Shown here piece after piece: positions 1 to 9,068 of a stretch of DNA of 64,000 bases. The notes beneath the pieces are model-generated. The model was not told the origin of the DNA, searched no databases, and saw nothing but the letters and a program-made list of their open reading frames with translations. Location: contig MEQB01000001.1 of NCBI GenBank assembly GCA_001770015.1, forward strand, positions 62,001 to 126,000, in the 5' to 3' direction. The stretch's first letter is position 1, and each line of letters starts with the position of its first letter. The DNA is from Bdellovibrionales bacterium RIFOXYC1_FULL_37_79. Its GTDB lineage: Bacteria; Bdellovibrionota; Bacteriovoracia; Bacteriovoracales; Bacteriovoracaceae. The position numbers were made by a program, and so were the translations under genes.

Positions 1-72
1 GTTATATTAGACCAGTAATGCAATGAGTCAATTTGTGAAAATTATCCACTTTTTATGTCTAGGAGTTTAACA

Positions 73-1611
73 ATGATAAATTTAGCGCATAATCTTTTGT
101 CAGAAATTAAGTATCTTGAGACCAATTTATTGACACAACTAGATGAATCAGCCTTTTTTATGCAATTAGGTGATTTCATTAAAAAACAGATAGATGCACA
201 GTTATTTTCAGTGGGTTTGATCTACGAAAATTTGAATATTAAACAGATTATAAGGAATGGCGAATTTCTGAAAGATCAAGAGGTTACCCAAATAGTGGGG
301 ATAGATAGCTTTGTACTTAGGACCAAGAAAGCTTATTACTCGAATAATGTTAACAGTGATCCCCTTTTTTGTAATGAGGACCGTAGCAGAATTAAAGCTT
401 CTCTTTGTGTCCCGGTGGTGATCGAGGGCGTGGCAATTGCAATTCTTAACTTTCAAAATATTGAAGAAAAATATTTTAAACGAGAAGATATAACCCAGAT
501 ACTGGGTATCTTAAACGAACTTATACGCCCTATCTCGAACATAAAAATGTATTTACAGGCTAAGCAACTCAATGAGCTGCTTTTAAAGCAGATAGAAATG
601 AAAGAAAAAGAAATAGAATTTCAAAAAAATGGCCTGCTGGTGTCCAACGGAAATCAAGTGGAAGAGAAAGAGATTATCGGTATATCGGAGGCAACCAGCC
701 GTCTAAAAAATATTGCCGATAAACTGGCAGGTGTGGAAAGCAATTGTATTATCCAAGGTGAACCAGGAGTTGGTAAGGAGCTTTTGGCCCGTAGAATACA
801 TTGCCGCAGTCAGAGAAAATTGGATAATTATCTAATTGTGGATTGTTCCTCTATGAGTGAAAAGGAAATGGATGTTGAATTGTTTGGCGAGGAGTTGATC
901 GGGGTTTGTGTAAAAAAAGGCCTTTTGGAATTGGCCAAAAATGGAACTCTTCTGATTAAAAATATCAATTTTTTGACAGAAAAACTGCAAGCTAAGCTTT
1001 ATCAGGCCATCAATAGCAAAAAAGCGCAAAAAATCGGTGGGGAATTATTTTATTCTATAAATCCAAGGATCATAGCTACCTCCACGGTGAGTATGCAAGA
1101 AGAAGTTGATGGTGGGCATTTTAGAGAAGATTTGTTTTATGGTGTTGGTAAAATTATTGTGGTGATGCCTCCTTTGAGAGACCATGTCGAAGATATTGAG
1201 GTTTTGGCAAATAATTTTTTAAATGATGGCCAGTCCATTGTAGAGCAAAAAATATTATCACCTGGGGCAGTTGTACTTCTTAAGAGTTATAAGTGGCCGG
1301 GTAACGTGAGAGAATTAAAAAACATCATGGAAAGATCCTATATCATGGCCGATGGGCCGATCGTTGAAAAGATACATTTGATGGATAAGTTGGTTACTAA
1401 GTCCGAGGATTCAGAGGAAACCATCCAGTTACATGAAGAAAAATACGTTGAAATGACGCTGGAGGATCTTGAACAAAGACATATTATAAAAACCCTGGAA
1501 GTGTTAAGTGGCAATAAGACGAAAACCGCCAAGATTCTCGGGATTACCGTTAAAACGCTTTATAACAAACTTCATAATTATGGGCTTATTGAGGATAAAG
1601 AAATGATATAG
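73..1611 (+). CDS. Sigma-54 activator-like protein with degenerate AAA+ domain
   Basis: The protein has the layout of an NtrC/NorR-type enhancer-binding protein: a GAF-like sensor (about residues 25-165), a coiled linker, an AAA+ module (about 205-430) and a C-terminal Fis-type helix-turn-helix containing KTAKILGITVKTLYNKL. Walker A is intact (GEPGVGKE, 229-236). The Walker B acidic pair is replaced by Lys-Asn (GTLLIKN, 296-297). The GAFTGA sigma-54 contact loop is absent (ELIGVCVKK in its place), and the second arginine of the FREDLYYRL-type segment is lost (FREDLFYGV). DNA binding is likely, but ATP-driven sigma-54 activation is doubtful. The start is ATG 73, with AGGAG 7 nt upstream; the in-frame ATG at 55 has no such site. 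Family placement is firm; the regulatory role is inference. Confidence 0.85.
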   Translation: MINLAHNLLSEIKYLETNLLTQLDESAFFMQLGDFIKKQIDAQLFSVGLIYENLNIKQIIRNGEFLKDQEVTQIVGIDSFVLRTKKAYYSNNVNSDPLFCNEDRSRIKASLCVPVVIEGVAIAILNFQNIEEKYFKREDITQILGILNELIRPISNIKMYLQAKQLNELLLKQIEMKEKEIEFQKNGLLVSNGNQVEEKEIIGISEATSRLKNIADKLAGVESNCIIQGEPGVGKELLARRIHCRSQRKLDNYLIVDCSSMSEKEMDVELFGEELIGVCVKKGLLELAKNGTLLIKNINFLTEKLQAKLYQAINSKKAQKIGGELFYSINPRIIATSTVSMQEEVDGGHFREDLFYGVGKIIVVMPPLRDHVEDIEVLANNFLNDGQSIVEQKILSPGAVVLLKSYKWPGNVRELKNIMERSYIMADGPIVEKIHLMDKLVTKSEDSEETIQLHEEKYVEMTLEDLEQRHIIKTLEVLSGNKTKTAKILGITVKTLYNKLHNYGLIEDKEMI

Positions 1612-1679
1612 ACTTATGATTTGATTTGAAAAAATAACTATTAGTAAGTATATTGGGCATATTGAAAGGGAGCATCCAT

Positions 1680-1889
1680 ATGAATCAAGACACGCAAGTT
1701 ATCAGTCCGGTGAAGGTTGATTTGTCCAAAAGTATCAGAACTTTTAAATCAGGGTCTGAAGTTGAATTGTTCTATCGTTTTGTAAACGATAATGATTTGA
1801 GAAGAGAAGCCGGTATTATGCTGAACGTTCTCATTTCCGGGCTTCGCAGAATGAAAAAAAGAAAGACTTCGGGAACTAAACAACATTAA
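1680..1889 (+). CDS. Small hypothetical protein (69 aa)
   Basis: Unrecognised small soluble protein. The start is ATG 1680, with AAAGGGAG just upstream; an earlier in-frame TTG at 1653 has weaker support. The N-terminal 20 residues are polar, a central segment (ELFYRFVNDNDLRREAGIML) looks helical, and the C-terminus is very basic (RRMKKRKTSGTKQH), which would suit nucleic-acid or membrane-surface contact. There is no signal peptide or transmembrane segment. It follows the activator-like gene in the same direction after about 70 nt and is followed by about 190 nt without a gene before ftsE. That gap holds AT-rich sequence with no clear promoter that I can defend. Confidence 0.6.
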   Translation: MNQDTQVISPVKVDLSKSIRTFKSGSEVELFYRFVNDNDLRREAGIMLNVLISGLRRMKKRKTSGTKQH

Positions 1890-2080
1890 TAGCTTTGATC
1901 GGGTGTGAAAACCTATAAATAAATGCTATTTTAAAATACCTGACAAATTTGCCCAGTTTATACTTGTCTTTACTTTTATTTACTCACTAAGTTAAAATGA
2001 ATATGGAATATTCTGGTTGCTCTAACTAGGTATTTCAGTAATTATTAGGATGATAATCGGATGACTTAAGGATGGGTGTT

Positions 2081-2782
2081 ATGTTTGATCAATCAAAGAC
2101 AATTAATCAAAAAAATGCTCATTACGGACTTAAAAGCGGGAAAATTCTAACTCTTGATAATGTGGGAGTTAATTTTAAAAATTTTAATGCTTTAAGTACG
2201 ATTCAAATGGATATCGGACAAGGAGAAATTCTTTTTATCACTGGTGCTTCAGGGGCAGGGAAGACCACTTTGCTACGAGTACTTTCTGGTCAGCTACCCC
2301 CTACTAAAGGACGGGTGCAGCTGTTAAGGCCCAATGCACATATGGCCTTGGTTTTTCAGGATCTGCGGTTGATGGAAAACTATACTTGTGAAATGAATTT
2401 GATGATGGCCTACGATACCAGCATTTATAAAAATAAAAATGAATTTATTTATGACATGATCGAGTTTGCGAATGTTTTAAAAATCAGGAATCGACTGAAT
2501 TTGAAAATAAAAGATGCCAATGGTGGACTGAAGCAGAAGGTGGCCATTTTGCGGGCCCTTTTGTCCCGACCGGATGTTATTTTTTTGGATGAACCGACGA
2601 GTTCCCTTGATCAAGAAAATGCCCAGAAAATATTCGAGTTATTAAATTTTCTCAACGTAAAAAAAGGATTAACTGTGATTTGGGCTTCGCACGACCGAGA
2701 TCTGATCAGAAGTTTTTCCGGTAGAATTATACATTTGGACGGTGGACGCTTGATTCATGCGGGGCATGCATGTTTTATTTAA
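2081..2782 (+). CDS. ftsE: FtsE cell-division ABC ATPase
   Basis: ATP-binding subunit of the FtsEX complex, which couples cytoplasmic ATP hydrolysis to periplasmic murein hydrolase activation at the division site. Walker A is GASGAGKTT, the Q-loop is VFQDLRL, and Walker B is PDVIFLDEPTSSLD followed by the H-loop in WASHDRD. The signature region reads NGGLKQKVAILRALL, so the usual LSGGQ appears as NGGLKQ. Start ATG 2081 has AAGGA 8 nt upstream; an ATG at 2072 lies inside that site. The length of 233 residues is normal for FtsE. The next gene is FtsX-like and overlaps by 13 nt, which supports FtsE over a generic lipoprotein exporter ATPase. Confidence 0.88.
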   Translation: MFDQSKTINQKNAHYGLKSGKILTLDNVGVNFKNFNALSTIQMDIGQGEILFITGASGAGKTTLLRVLSGQLPPTKGRVQLLRPNAHMALVFQDLRLMENYTCEMNLMMAYDTSIYKNKNEFIYDMIEFANVLKIRNRLNLKIKDANGGLKQKVAILRALLSRPDVIFLDEPTSSLDQENAQKIFELLNFLNVKKGLTVIWASHDRDLIRSFSGRIIHLDGGRLIHAGHACFI

Positions 2783-3561
2783 GCTTGTTTACCAGGGCGG
2801 TCCGAGAGCACCCTTTGAAAGGATTTGGTTTTGTTTTTTTATGTGGGTTGTTCATACTTGTTTTGTTAGCGCAAAACATAGTGAATGATTTTTTAGAGAG
2901 TAAATTCGCCAAAAAAGATTACTTTTCTTATTTTTATGTCTTGATGTCTTCCAGCGAAAATCATGAGGATGTTGTGCGAAAACTAAGAGATTTAGCCGAG
3001 ATCAAGCAAATAGAAACTTTAAATCAAGCAGTGATCGCCAAAGAAGTTAAAAAAATTTTAAGTGAGCTGGATGTAAACACCTTAAGTCCCATGTTAAATT
3101 TGGAGTACGTCGGATTTAAAATAATATTTGGGTTAAAGACCAGCATCAGAAGCCAGCAGCTGGTTAGAGAATATGTGGAAAGACTGGTGGATAAGAAAAA
3201 TTTAATATTGGGTGATATCAAAGATAATATCAGCGAAAAAAAAGATCAAGAGGATTTTCTTATACAAAAAAGCCATTTCATTTATCCTTCCATATTATTA
3301 ATGGTGATAGGCTTGTGGTTGGTATTTTTTATCTCGCTTAAAAAGACTTTAAGCCGGATTGCTTATCTGGTGGAGCAATATCAACGAAGAAGACAGGTTC
3401 TATTAAAAACGCTTCTGATCGGGGTGGGGAGCTGGTTGGTATTTTTTATTTTAATTTTCAGCTTCATTCCCCAGGTTAATCATCTTAATGCGGTGGGGGT
3501 TATTATCTTGGTGCTCTTTATGATTGTGGGTGGTTTTAAAAAAAATATGTGGGAGTCATGA
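2770..3561 (+). CDS. ftsX: FtsX cell-division permease-like protein
   Basis: Membrane partner of FtsE. I see four hydrophobic segments in the FtsX pattern: about residues 18-36, 172-190, 212-232 and 238-257. The charged extracytoplasmic loop between the first and second (about 40-170) is where FtsX contacts its murein hydrolase or activator. The sequence itself is not strongly conserved, so the assignment rests on topology, length (263 aa), the 13-nt overlap with ftsE and the EnvC-like gene directly downstream. No catalytic residues are expected. The start ATG lies inside the end of ftsE, which implies translational coupling. Confidence 0.8.
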   Translation: MFYLSLFTRAVREHPLKGFGFVFLCGLFILVLLAQNIVNDFLESKFAKKDYFSYFYVLMSSSENHEDVVRKLRDLAEIKQIETLNQAVIAKEVKKILSELDVNTLSPMLNLEYVGFKIIFGLKTSIRSQQLVREYVERLVDKKNLILGDIKDNISEKKDQEDFLIQKSHFIYPSILLMVIGLWLVFFISLKKTLSRIAYLVEQYQRRRQVLLKTLLIGVGSWLVFFILIFSFIPQVNHLNAVGVIILVLFMIVGGFKKNMWES

Positions 3562-4607
3562 GAAATACTGCTTATTATTTATTTTTTCTATGGATTGGAT
3601 TTGGCCTTGGCCTTATTGAATCAGCACAATGTTCCTTGCCTCCAGGGCAGACCAATGAACTGGTCAAACTCAATGACGTTAAAAAAAATATCAAGGAAAT
3701 TGCGCACGAAATTAAAAAAATCAGTTTGTCGATTACCGAGGTGGAAGACCAGCTAGCCAATAATTTTAAAAAATACTTGCAAGCAGCCAGTGAACGAAAA
3801 CGAATTGAAAAAATGGTTGCAGACATGACCAAAGGATTGGAAGCCAATGAAGTCAATCTCAAAGTCAATCTTGAAAATACCCAAAAAATGCTTAAGGCTG
3901 TTTTAATCAAACATATTGATTCAAATAAAGGACCGGCCGATCTGGTTGCTAAAAAAGTAATTCTCAATTCGCTTGCTATGCAAATTGAGGGAGTAAAAGG
4001 GGAATTACTTAATAGTCAGGAATTGAAAAGGCAAATTGACGATTTAAGAAACCGGGTTTTAGAATATTCCCGGATTGAAATGAGTTTGAAATCCCTGCTC
4101 CTTGAAAAAGAAGAAGAGAAAAAAATAATTAGTGATCGATATAGTGAACAGCTAAAAAAGCAAATGTACCTGAATTCCCAATATGATAAGATGAGGGTAG
4201 AGTTAAGCAATAAAAAGAAAAAAGTCTTCCCTGAAATAGAACTGAGTGCGAATAATCGTTTTCGATTGCCGCTTGAAAGTTCCCAATTGCGGTATAAAAA
4301 TAATGGAGAAGGGATTTATATAGGTCATGATCATGAAATGCCACTTTTTGCCACGAATACGGGTACCGTGGTTTATGTCGGAGATTTGTCAACGTATGGC
4401 AAGTTGGTAATGATCGATCATGGCCGGGGGCTTAGGTCCGTGATCCTGGGAAATTATAAAGTGATCATTAAAAAGGGAGACCGGGTTAATAAGGGTGATG
4501 TGATTGGTACTACCAATCTTGGTCTTTTAAAGCATGGTGAAATTTATTTTGAAGTTAGAAAGGGGAGTAAAATCCAAAATACTTCGAATTTGCTGGAGAG
4601 GACATAA
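3558..4607 (+). CDS. envC: EnvC-like murein hydrolase activator (degenerate LytM)
   Basis: Exported coiled-coil protein with a C-terminal LytM/M23 fold. A signal peptide occupies about residues 1-26 (hydrophobic AYYLFFLWIGFGLGL), long coiled coils run from about 30 to 225, and the LytM-like domain follows (about 240-345; motifs NTGTVVYVGD, YGKLVMIDHG, GDRVNKGDVIG). The zinc ligands of active M23 enzymes are missing: the HxxxD site reads GEGIYIG, the HxH site reads GEIYFEV, and the Tyr-Ala-His region reads VILGNY. That is the EnvC pattern, a non-catalytic activator of amidases controlled by FtsEX. ATG 3558 overlaps the ftsX TGA by 4 nt; the in-frame GTG 3549 has no ribosome site. Confidence 0.85.
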   Translation: MRNTAYYLFFLWIGFGLGLIESAQCSLPPGQTNELVKLNDVKKNIKEIAHEIKKISLSITEVEDQLANNFKKYLQAASERKRIEKMVADMTKGLEANEVNLKVNLENTQKMLKAVLIKHIDSNKGPADLVAKKVILNSLAMQIEGVKGELLNSQELKRQIDDLRNRVLEYSRIEMSLKSLLLEKEEEKKIISDRYSEQLKKQMYLNSQYDKMRVELSNKKKKVFPEIELSANNRFRLPLESSQLRYKNNGEGIYIGHDHEMPLFATNTGTVVYVGDLSTYGKLVMIDHGRGLRSVILGNYKVIIKKGDRVNKGDVIGTTNLGLLKHGEIYFEVRKGSKIQNTSNLLERT

Positions 4608-4643
4608 TTTAATTTAATCGGCTATTTTATATTTGAGGACATA

Positions 4644-6041
4644 ATGAAAAAAAACTATCCGTACTACTTGAAATTAATTGTCTTGATTCTTTTAATAGGT
4701 AGCAGTGCCAGCTTTTGGTTACATCATTCTTTAGCCGCTTCGAAATCCAGATTTGAGCAATTGGAGCTGTTTAACAAGGTTTTGTTTTTAATTGAAAGTC
4801 AGTATTACCGTAATGTGGATACCGAAAAACTGATTAACGGAGCGCTTCGAGGTATGATGAATACCCTTGATCCACATTCGACTTTTTTAGAAAAAAAAGT
4901 TTTTGAAAAAATGCAGGAAGATACCAAAGGTGAGTTTGCTGGGGTCGGCATAGAAGTTACCCAAAAGGATGGCATCTTGGTTATTATTACTCCTATTGAG
5001 GATAGTCCGGCTTACAAGGCGGGTTTAAAACCAGGGGATCAAATTATTGAGATTAATCACGAGTCAACTTTGGGCATGACCCTCCAGGAGGCCATTGATC
5101 TGATGAAGGGAGAACCTGAGACGGATATCACGATTGGTATTCGCCGGGAGAACGTGGAAGGGCTCAAAAACTTTACCATTAAAAGAAAAATTATAAAAAT
5201 TAAGCCGGTTAAATCAGAGCTACTTGATAATGAGTATCTTTTTATTCGTCTGAGCCAATTTCAAAGTGGCTCAACGGAATATATTGGCAAGGAAATCATG
5301 ACCTATGAAAAAAAGGGTTCCAAACAAAACAAGCTTAAAGGAATTATACTGGATCTGAGGTTTAATCCGGGGGGATTATTGGACGAGGCGGTGGATGTTT
5401 CTTCCATTTTCTTAAGGGATGGCGTGGTTGTTTCAACGGAGGGCCGGGATCCTAAGCAAAAGGAAATAAGATATGTTAAAAAAACTGGCTTTAAGGCCTT
5501 GGATGTTCCGATGATCGTACTCATTAACGGTGCTTCCGCTTCGGCTTCTGAAATAGTAGCGGGTGCTTTGCAAGATCATAAAAGGGCCATTATTATGGGA
5601 ACCCAGTCCTTTGGTAAAGGGTCGGTGCAAACGGTTGCCAAGGTTGATGAGGAAAATGGGGTCAAGTTGACGATTGCCCAATATATGACTCCGTCTGGAA
5701 AAAAAATTCAAGCTCTTGGCATCAAACCGGATATCACGGTTGAATCCCTTGAAATGAAGGCAGATAGCGGACAAGACCAGATGGAGGAACCATTTGTTAG
5801 AGAAATTGATTTAAGAAATCATCTGACCGCTACCATTGAAACCAAAGAGGAAAAACAAATTCGTCTGGAAAAGGAAAAAGAGGAAAAATTACTTAGAAGA
5901 AATAAGTACTCCAAGGATAAGAGTGTAGGCAAAAGTCAAGATGCTGTGTTGAAGAAATACTCTGCCAAAGAGGATAATCAGGTTGTGCAAGCACTGGTGC
6001 TTTTAAAGTCCTATAAAAAAATGAAGGATATGGCCCTTTAA
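4644..6041 (+). CDS. ctp: Carboxyl-terminal processing protease, S41 family
   Basis: Periplasmic serine protease of the CtpA/Prc family that cuts proteins near their C-termini. An N-terminal membrane anchor or signal (about 8-31) is followed by a PDZ domain (about 90-175; GEFAGVGIEV, SPAYKAGLKPGDQI), the core domain with LRFNPGGLLDEAV, and the Ser-Lys dyad: Ser300 in GASASASE and Lys325 in FGKGSVQ, 25 residues apart as in characterised members. The highly charged C-terminus (about 385-465) is less conserved. It follows envC by 36 nt in the same direction, so it probably belongs to the same envelope-remodelling operon; Ctp enzymes elsewhere process or control peptidoglycan hydrolases. Confidence 0.93.
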   Translation: MKKNYPYYLKLIVLILLIGSSASFWLHHSLAASKSRFEQLELFNKVLFLIESQYYRNVDTEKLINGALRGMMNTLDPHSTFLEKKVFEKMQEDTKGEFAGVGIEVTQKDGILVIITPIEDSPAYKAGLKPGDQIIEINHESTLGMTLQEAIDLMKGEPETDITIGIRRENVEGLKNFTIKRKIIKIKPVKSELLDNEYLFIRLSQFQSGSTEYIGKEIMTYEKKGSKQNKLKGIILDLRFNPGGLLDEAVDVSSIFLRDGVVVSTEGRDPKQKEIRYVKKTGFKALDVPMIVLINGASASASEIVAGALQDHKRAIIMGTQSFGKGSVQTVAKVDEENGVKLTIAQYMTPSGKKIQALGIKPDITVESLEMKADSGQDQMEEPFVREIDLRNHLTATIETKEEKQIRLEKEKEEKLLRRNKYSKDKSVGKSQDAVLKKYSAKEDNQVVQALVLLKSYKKMKDMAL

Positions 6042-6073
6042 ATCTGTGGTTCCTGTTGATATGATCATTTGTG

Positions 6074-7366
6074 ATGAATAAAAAAATAACTGTTACCGAT
6101 TTACTTTCGGCTATTGCCAATGCCTTGGATGACACCTTTGGCAGTATCTGTGTAGAGGGTGAAATAAAAGGCTTAACCCAGTCCGCCTCCAAACATTGGT
6201 ATTTTTCCATAACTGATCCCAACGCTTCGTTGTCTTGTGCCCTGTTTTATATGAATGCTGCTCGTAATCCCATTATTAAAACGCTTAAAGACGGTGATCA
6301 AGTCATTTTGACCGGGGCTATTAATCTTTATAAGGTAAGAGGGAATTTGCAATTGATCGTTTCAAGCGTTAAAAAAATTGGTAAAGGGGATTTTTTTGAG
6401 GAATTTGAAAAGCTTAAAAATAAACTAAGAAGTGAAGGTTTGTTTGAAGAATCCCACAAAAAAATAATTCCCTCCTACCCCACTAATGTGGTGATTATTA
6501 CTTCTGAAAAAGGGGCTGCCATTACAGATTTTATCAATGTGTTTAAAAGAAGAAGCCAATTGATGAATCTGCTTTTAATCCCGGCCTTGGTCCAGGGAGA
6601 GGAGGCTCCGCTGTCCATCAGACGGGCCATGCAGAAAGTTCTTTTGATAATTGAAGAGAAAAAAATGCCAGTGGATGTGGTGGTTTTGATGAGAGGAGGG
6701 GGAAGTATTGAGGATTTATGGGCCTTTAATGATGAGTTGCTTGCCAGGGATATTTATCATTTTCCTCTGCCGGTTATAAGCGCCGTTGGTCACCAAATTG
6801 ATTTTACCATTTGTGATTTTGTTGCTGATAAAAGAGCTGAAACGCCTTCAGCCGCTGCCGAAATATTGACCGAAAATCAGGTGCATTTACTGGACCGGTT
6901 AAGTAATCTTAGGGATTCGTTAAAAAGAAGCATGGATAACACTAGCTTGTATTATAAAAACAAGCTGGCGAAATGTGATCCCGGCAAAACCATTGGCTTA
7001 ATATGGGAGCGGATTAATCTCTATAAAAAACGGTTGGAGCGGCTGGATGTCATTAAAAATATCTGGGAAATGACCAAGGTTGCCGAAAAAATTATTTTTC
7101 TCGATGATCTGCACACCAGACTATTTCAAAGTATTGACCTTTATCTAATGCAAAAAAATAATCAGCTTGGCACATTGGCCGCAAAATTAAATTCATTAGA
7201 CCCCAAAAAGGTGCTTGAGCGTGGTTATACCATGGTGGTGGATGCCGATCAGCAAGTGGTTTTATCTGTCAAGCAGTTTGACCAGGGTGATGGGATGAAA
7301 CCATTTAAACTACATTTTGCCGATGGAACCAGAAAGGTGTACAAGCAGGGTGCAGAGGAAAAGTGA
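6074..7366 (+). CDS. xseA: Exodeoxyribonuclease VII large subunit
   Basis: Large subunit of exonuclease VII, which degrades single-stranded DNA to oligonucleotides. An N-terminal OB-fold (about 4-100, with KHWYFSITD) is followed by the catalytic core with PTNVVIITS, RGGGSIEDLWAFNDE, SAVGHQIDFTICDFVAD and RAETPSAAAE, then a helical region and a final segment with ERGYTMV. The family GHE motif reads GHQ here. ATG 6074 and GTG 6071 are adjacent; neither has a strong ribosome site. The small subunit xseB, often the next gene, is not here: a histidine-kinase-like gene begins 3 nt after the stop. Confidence 0.93.
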   Translation: MNKKITVTDLLSAIANALDDTFGSICVEGEIKGLTQSASKHWYFSITDPNASLSCALFYMNAARNPIIKTLKDGDQVILTGAINLYKVRGNLQLIVSSVKKIGKGDFFEEFEKLKNKLRSEGLFEESHKKIIPSYPTNVVIITSEKGAAITDFINVFKRRSQLMNLLLIPALVQGEEAPLSIRRAMQKVLLIIEEKKMPVDVVVLMRGGGSIEDLWAFNDELLARDIYHFPLPVISAVGHQIDFTICDFVADKRAETPSAAAEILTENQVHLLDRLSNLRDSLKRSMDNTSLYYKNKLAKCDPGKTIGLIWERINLYKKRLERLDVIKNIWEMTKVAEKIIFLDDLHTRLFQSIDLYLMQKNNQLGTLAAKLNSLDPKKVLERGYTMVVDADQQVVLSVKQFDQGDGMKPFKLHFADGTRKVYKQGAEEK

Positions 7367-7369
7367 TCA

Positions 7370-9061
7370 ATGAATGGGCGAAAATATTTTATAATCAGCG
7401 ACCAGATGCCACCTCGGATTGCTCATCATGTGGCAGAGATACTAAACCGGCAAAATATTTTTTTCGAGCATCAACCCAGCGAAGAGTGGTCGGTCAATCC
7501 AGGGGATGTCCTGTTCACCTGCTCTACCGATTTTGTGCAAAAAATTATCAATGATCTGGCAGTCGTCAAGGTGTTTTTAATATTTGATCAATCGCATGAG
7601 CTGATTTGTGAATCGGTTTATGTAGTACCTGTCCAGCAGTTGGATAGTCTTGCCAGTGTGGTTGAGCTTATAAAAAAAAATGATTTTCAAGAAAATATGA
7701 ATAATGTATTGGAGGCAATCTTTTCTAATTATCAAAAAGTGCTCACGAAGGTACTGGTATATTTAGAAAATACCAACCATCAACTGGTGCAAAATATCCA
7801 AAGCCAGTCTGATGACATGATTGATTTGTTAAACATATTTAATGTTTTTTTAGAGTTTGAAAACAAGTTATTTGGTATATTTGATACGACCGATTATTTT
7901 AATCTTTTAAACAGCGAAATTAAAAAACATGGACTTTATGAGAAGTTGGAATTTCTAAGTTTACCGAAATTAGTGGAGCTTTATCCGGTTATCGATTTTG
8001 AACAAAATGCGGTTTATCCCTTAAATCCTCCAGCTAACAGCTTTGTATGGATCAAATATCACAAGAAAAAAGAAGAAGCATATCAGGAGATTTGGGAGAT
8101 TTTTTTTATAAAAATGATCAATGAGTTTATCACAAGGCAGTTAAATAAGGAGGAAACCGAGAAGAATAATGATATTCTAGAAAAAACCTTTTCGCTTATC
8201 CCTTATCCCCTGGCGCTTTTTGGACAAAATAAGGAATTGATTCTTTATAACCAGAAGTTTTTGCAAATGAATATTTTACCTTCAGTCTGCACCCATTTTG
8301 GTCATGAAGAAAAATATGAACATGATGGTTTGTTTTATAAGATTTACCGCAAAGATTTTTTTTATGAAAATGAAAATTATGTTTATTTCATTTTTGTGTC
8401 AGATAAAGATGTACTGGACAAGACTGATAAAAAACTGTCTTCAAGTGAGCTGGGGATTATTTCAAGCTCAATTGCCCATGAGTTAAACAATCCGCTCGCC
8501 GGTATCTTGGCAGCTATTGATGTGTTACTGCTGGATAATGATGACGATACTGAGGTAAGGCAGTCTTTAATGATTATGCAGGATTCCGCTAAACGTAGCA
8601 AAGAACTGGTCGAGATATTTCTGGGCTTTTCGAAAAAAGATCCTCGTTATTATAAAAGCACAAGTATCAAAACGGCATTTGTCCTGGCCATTAACCTGTT
8701 GCGTTTTCGGATGATTGAATCCAGTGTACGGTTGGAAATGAATGAAGTGATCGAAATAAAACCTTTTGAAAAAGAATTAAATGGTTCAGTGATGGCCATG
8801 ATTTTTTATATTCTACTGGGTGAAATGATTACCATCGTTTCTAAAATGGAACTGATCAATTCCGGCTCAAAAAATTCAAGTGAAACCATTATTCGAGGTG
8901 GACTTTCAATTAATGGGGATGAATTGATTGTGCAAATTGAAACTAGTTTGGCAGATTTAATATTGCTTCCCAAACTTAAATTGCTAAATTATTTAATTGA
9001 GATTGAAGCACTTACGATGAAAATTAAAAATAATTGCCAGGTTTGTTTACGGTTGCAATAA
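7370..9061 (+). CDS. Histidine kinase-like protein lacking the ATPase motifs
   Basis: A 563-residue cytoplasmic protein. Residues 1-265 are unrecognised; about 270-345 resembles a PAS fold; about 358-425 is a HisKA dimerisation segment with the H-box IAHELNNPLAGILAAIDVLL, phospho-acceptor candidate His370. The C-terminal part should be a HATPase domain, but I find no N-box Asn, no DxGxG and no GxGxGL glycine loop, so autophosphorylation looks impossible. It may be a pseudokinase that binds another kinase or is phosphorylated by one. It starts 3 nt after the xseA stop, which suggests cotranscription, and converges on the exonuclease gene with only 7 nt between stops. Confidence 0.75.
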   Translation: MNGRKYFIISDQMPPRIAHHVAEILNRQNIFFEHQPSEEWSVNPGDVLFTCSTDFVQKIINDLAVVKVFLIFDQSHELICESVYVVPVQQLDSLASVVELIKKNDFQENMNNVLEAIFSNYQKVLTKVLVYLENTNHQLVQNIQSQSDDMIDLLNIFNVFLEFENKLFGIFDTTDYFNLLNSEIKKHGLYEKLEFLSLPKLVELYPVIDFEQNAVYPLNPPANSFVWIKYHKKKEEAYQEIWEIFFIKMINEFITRQLNKEETEKNNDILEKTFSLIPYPLALFGQNKELILYNQKFLQMNILPSVCTHFGHEEKYEHDGLFYKIYRKDFFYENENYVYFIFVSDKDVLDKTDKKLSSSELGIISSSIAHELNNPLAGILAAIDVLLLDNDDDTEVRQSLMIMQDSAKRSKELVEIFLGFSKKDPRYYKSTSIKTAFVLAINLLRFRMIESSVRLEMNEVIEIKPFEKELNGSVMAMIFYILLGEMITIVSKMELINSGSKNSSETIIRGGLSINGDELIVQIETSLADLILLPKLKLLNYLIEIEALTMKIKNNCQVCLRLQ

Positions 9062-9068
9062 AAGGTTA

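Noticed and set aside
7363-7554. Short plus-strand frame with Cys residues near the xseA stop
   Set aside because: It overlaps the kinase-like gene in another frame; the latter has clear family features.
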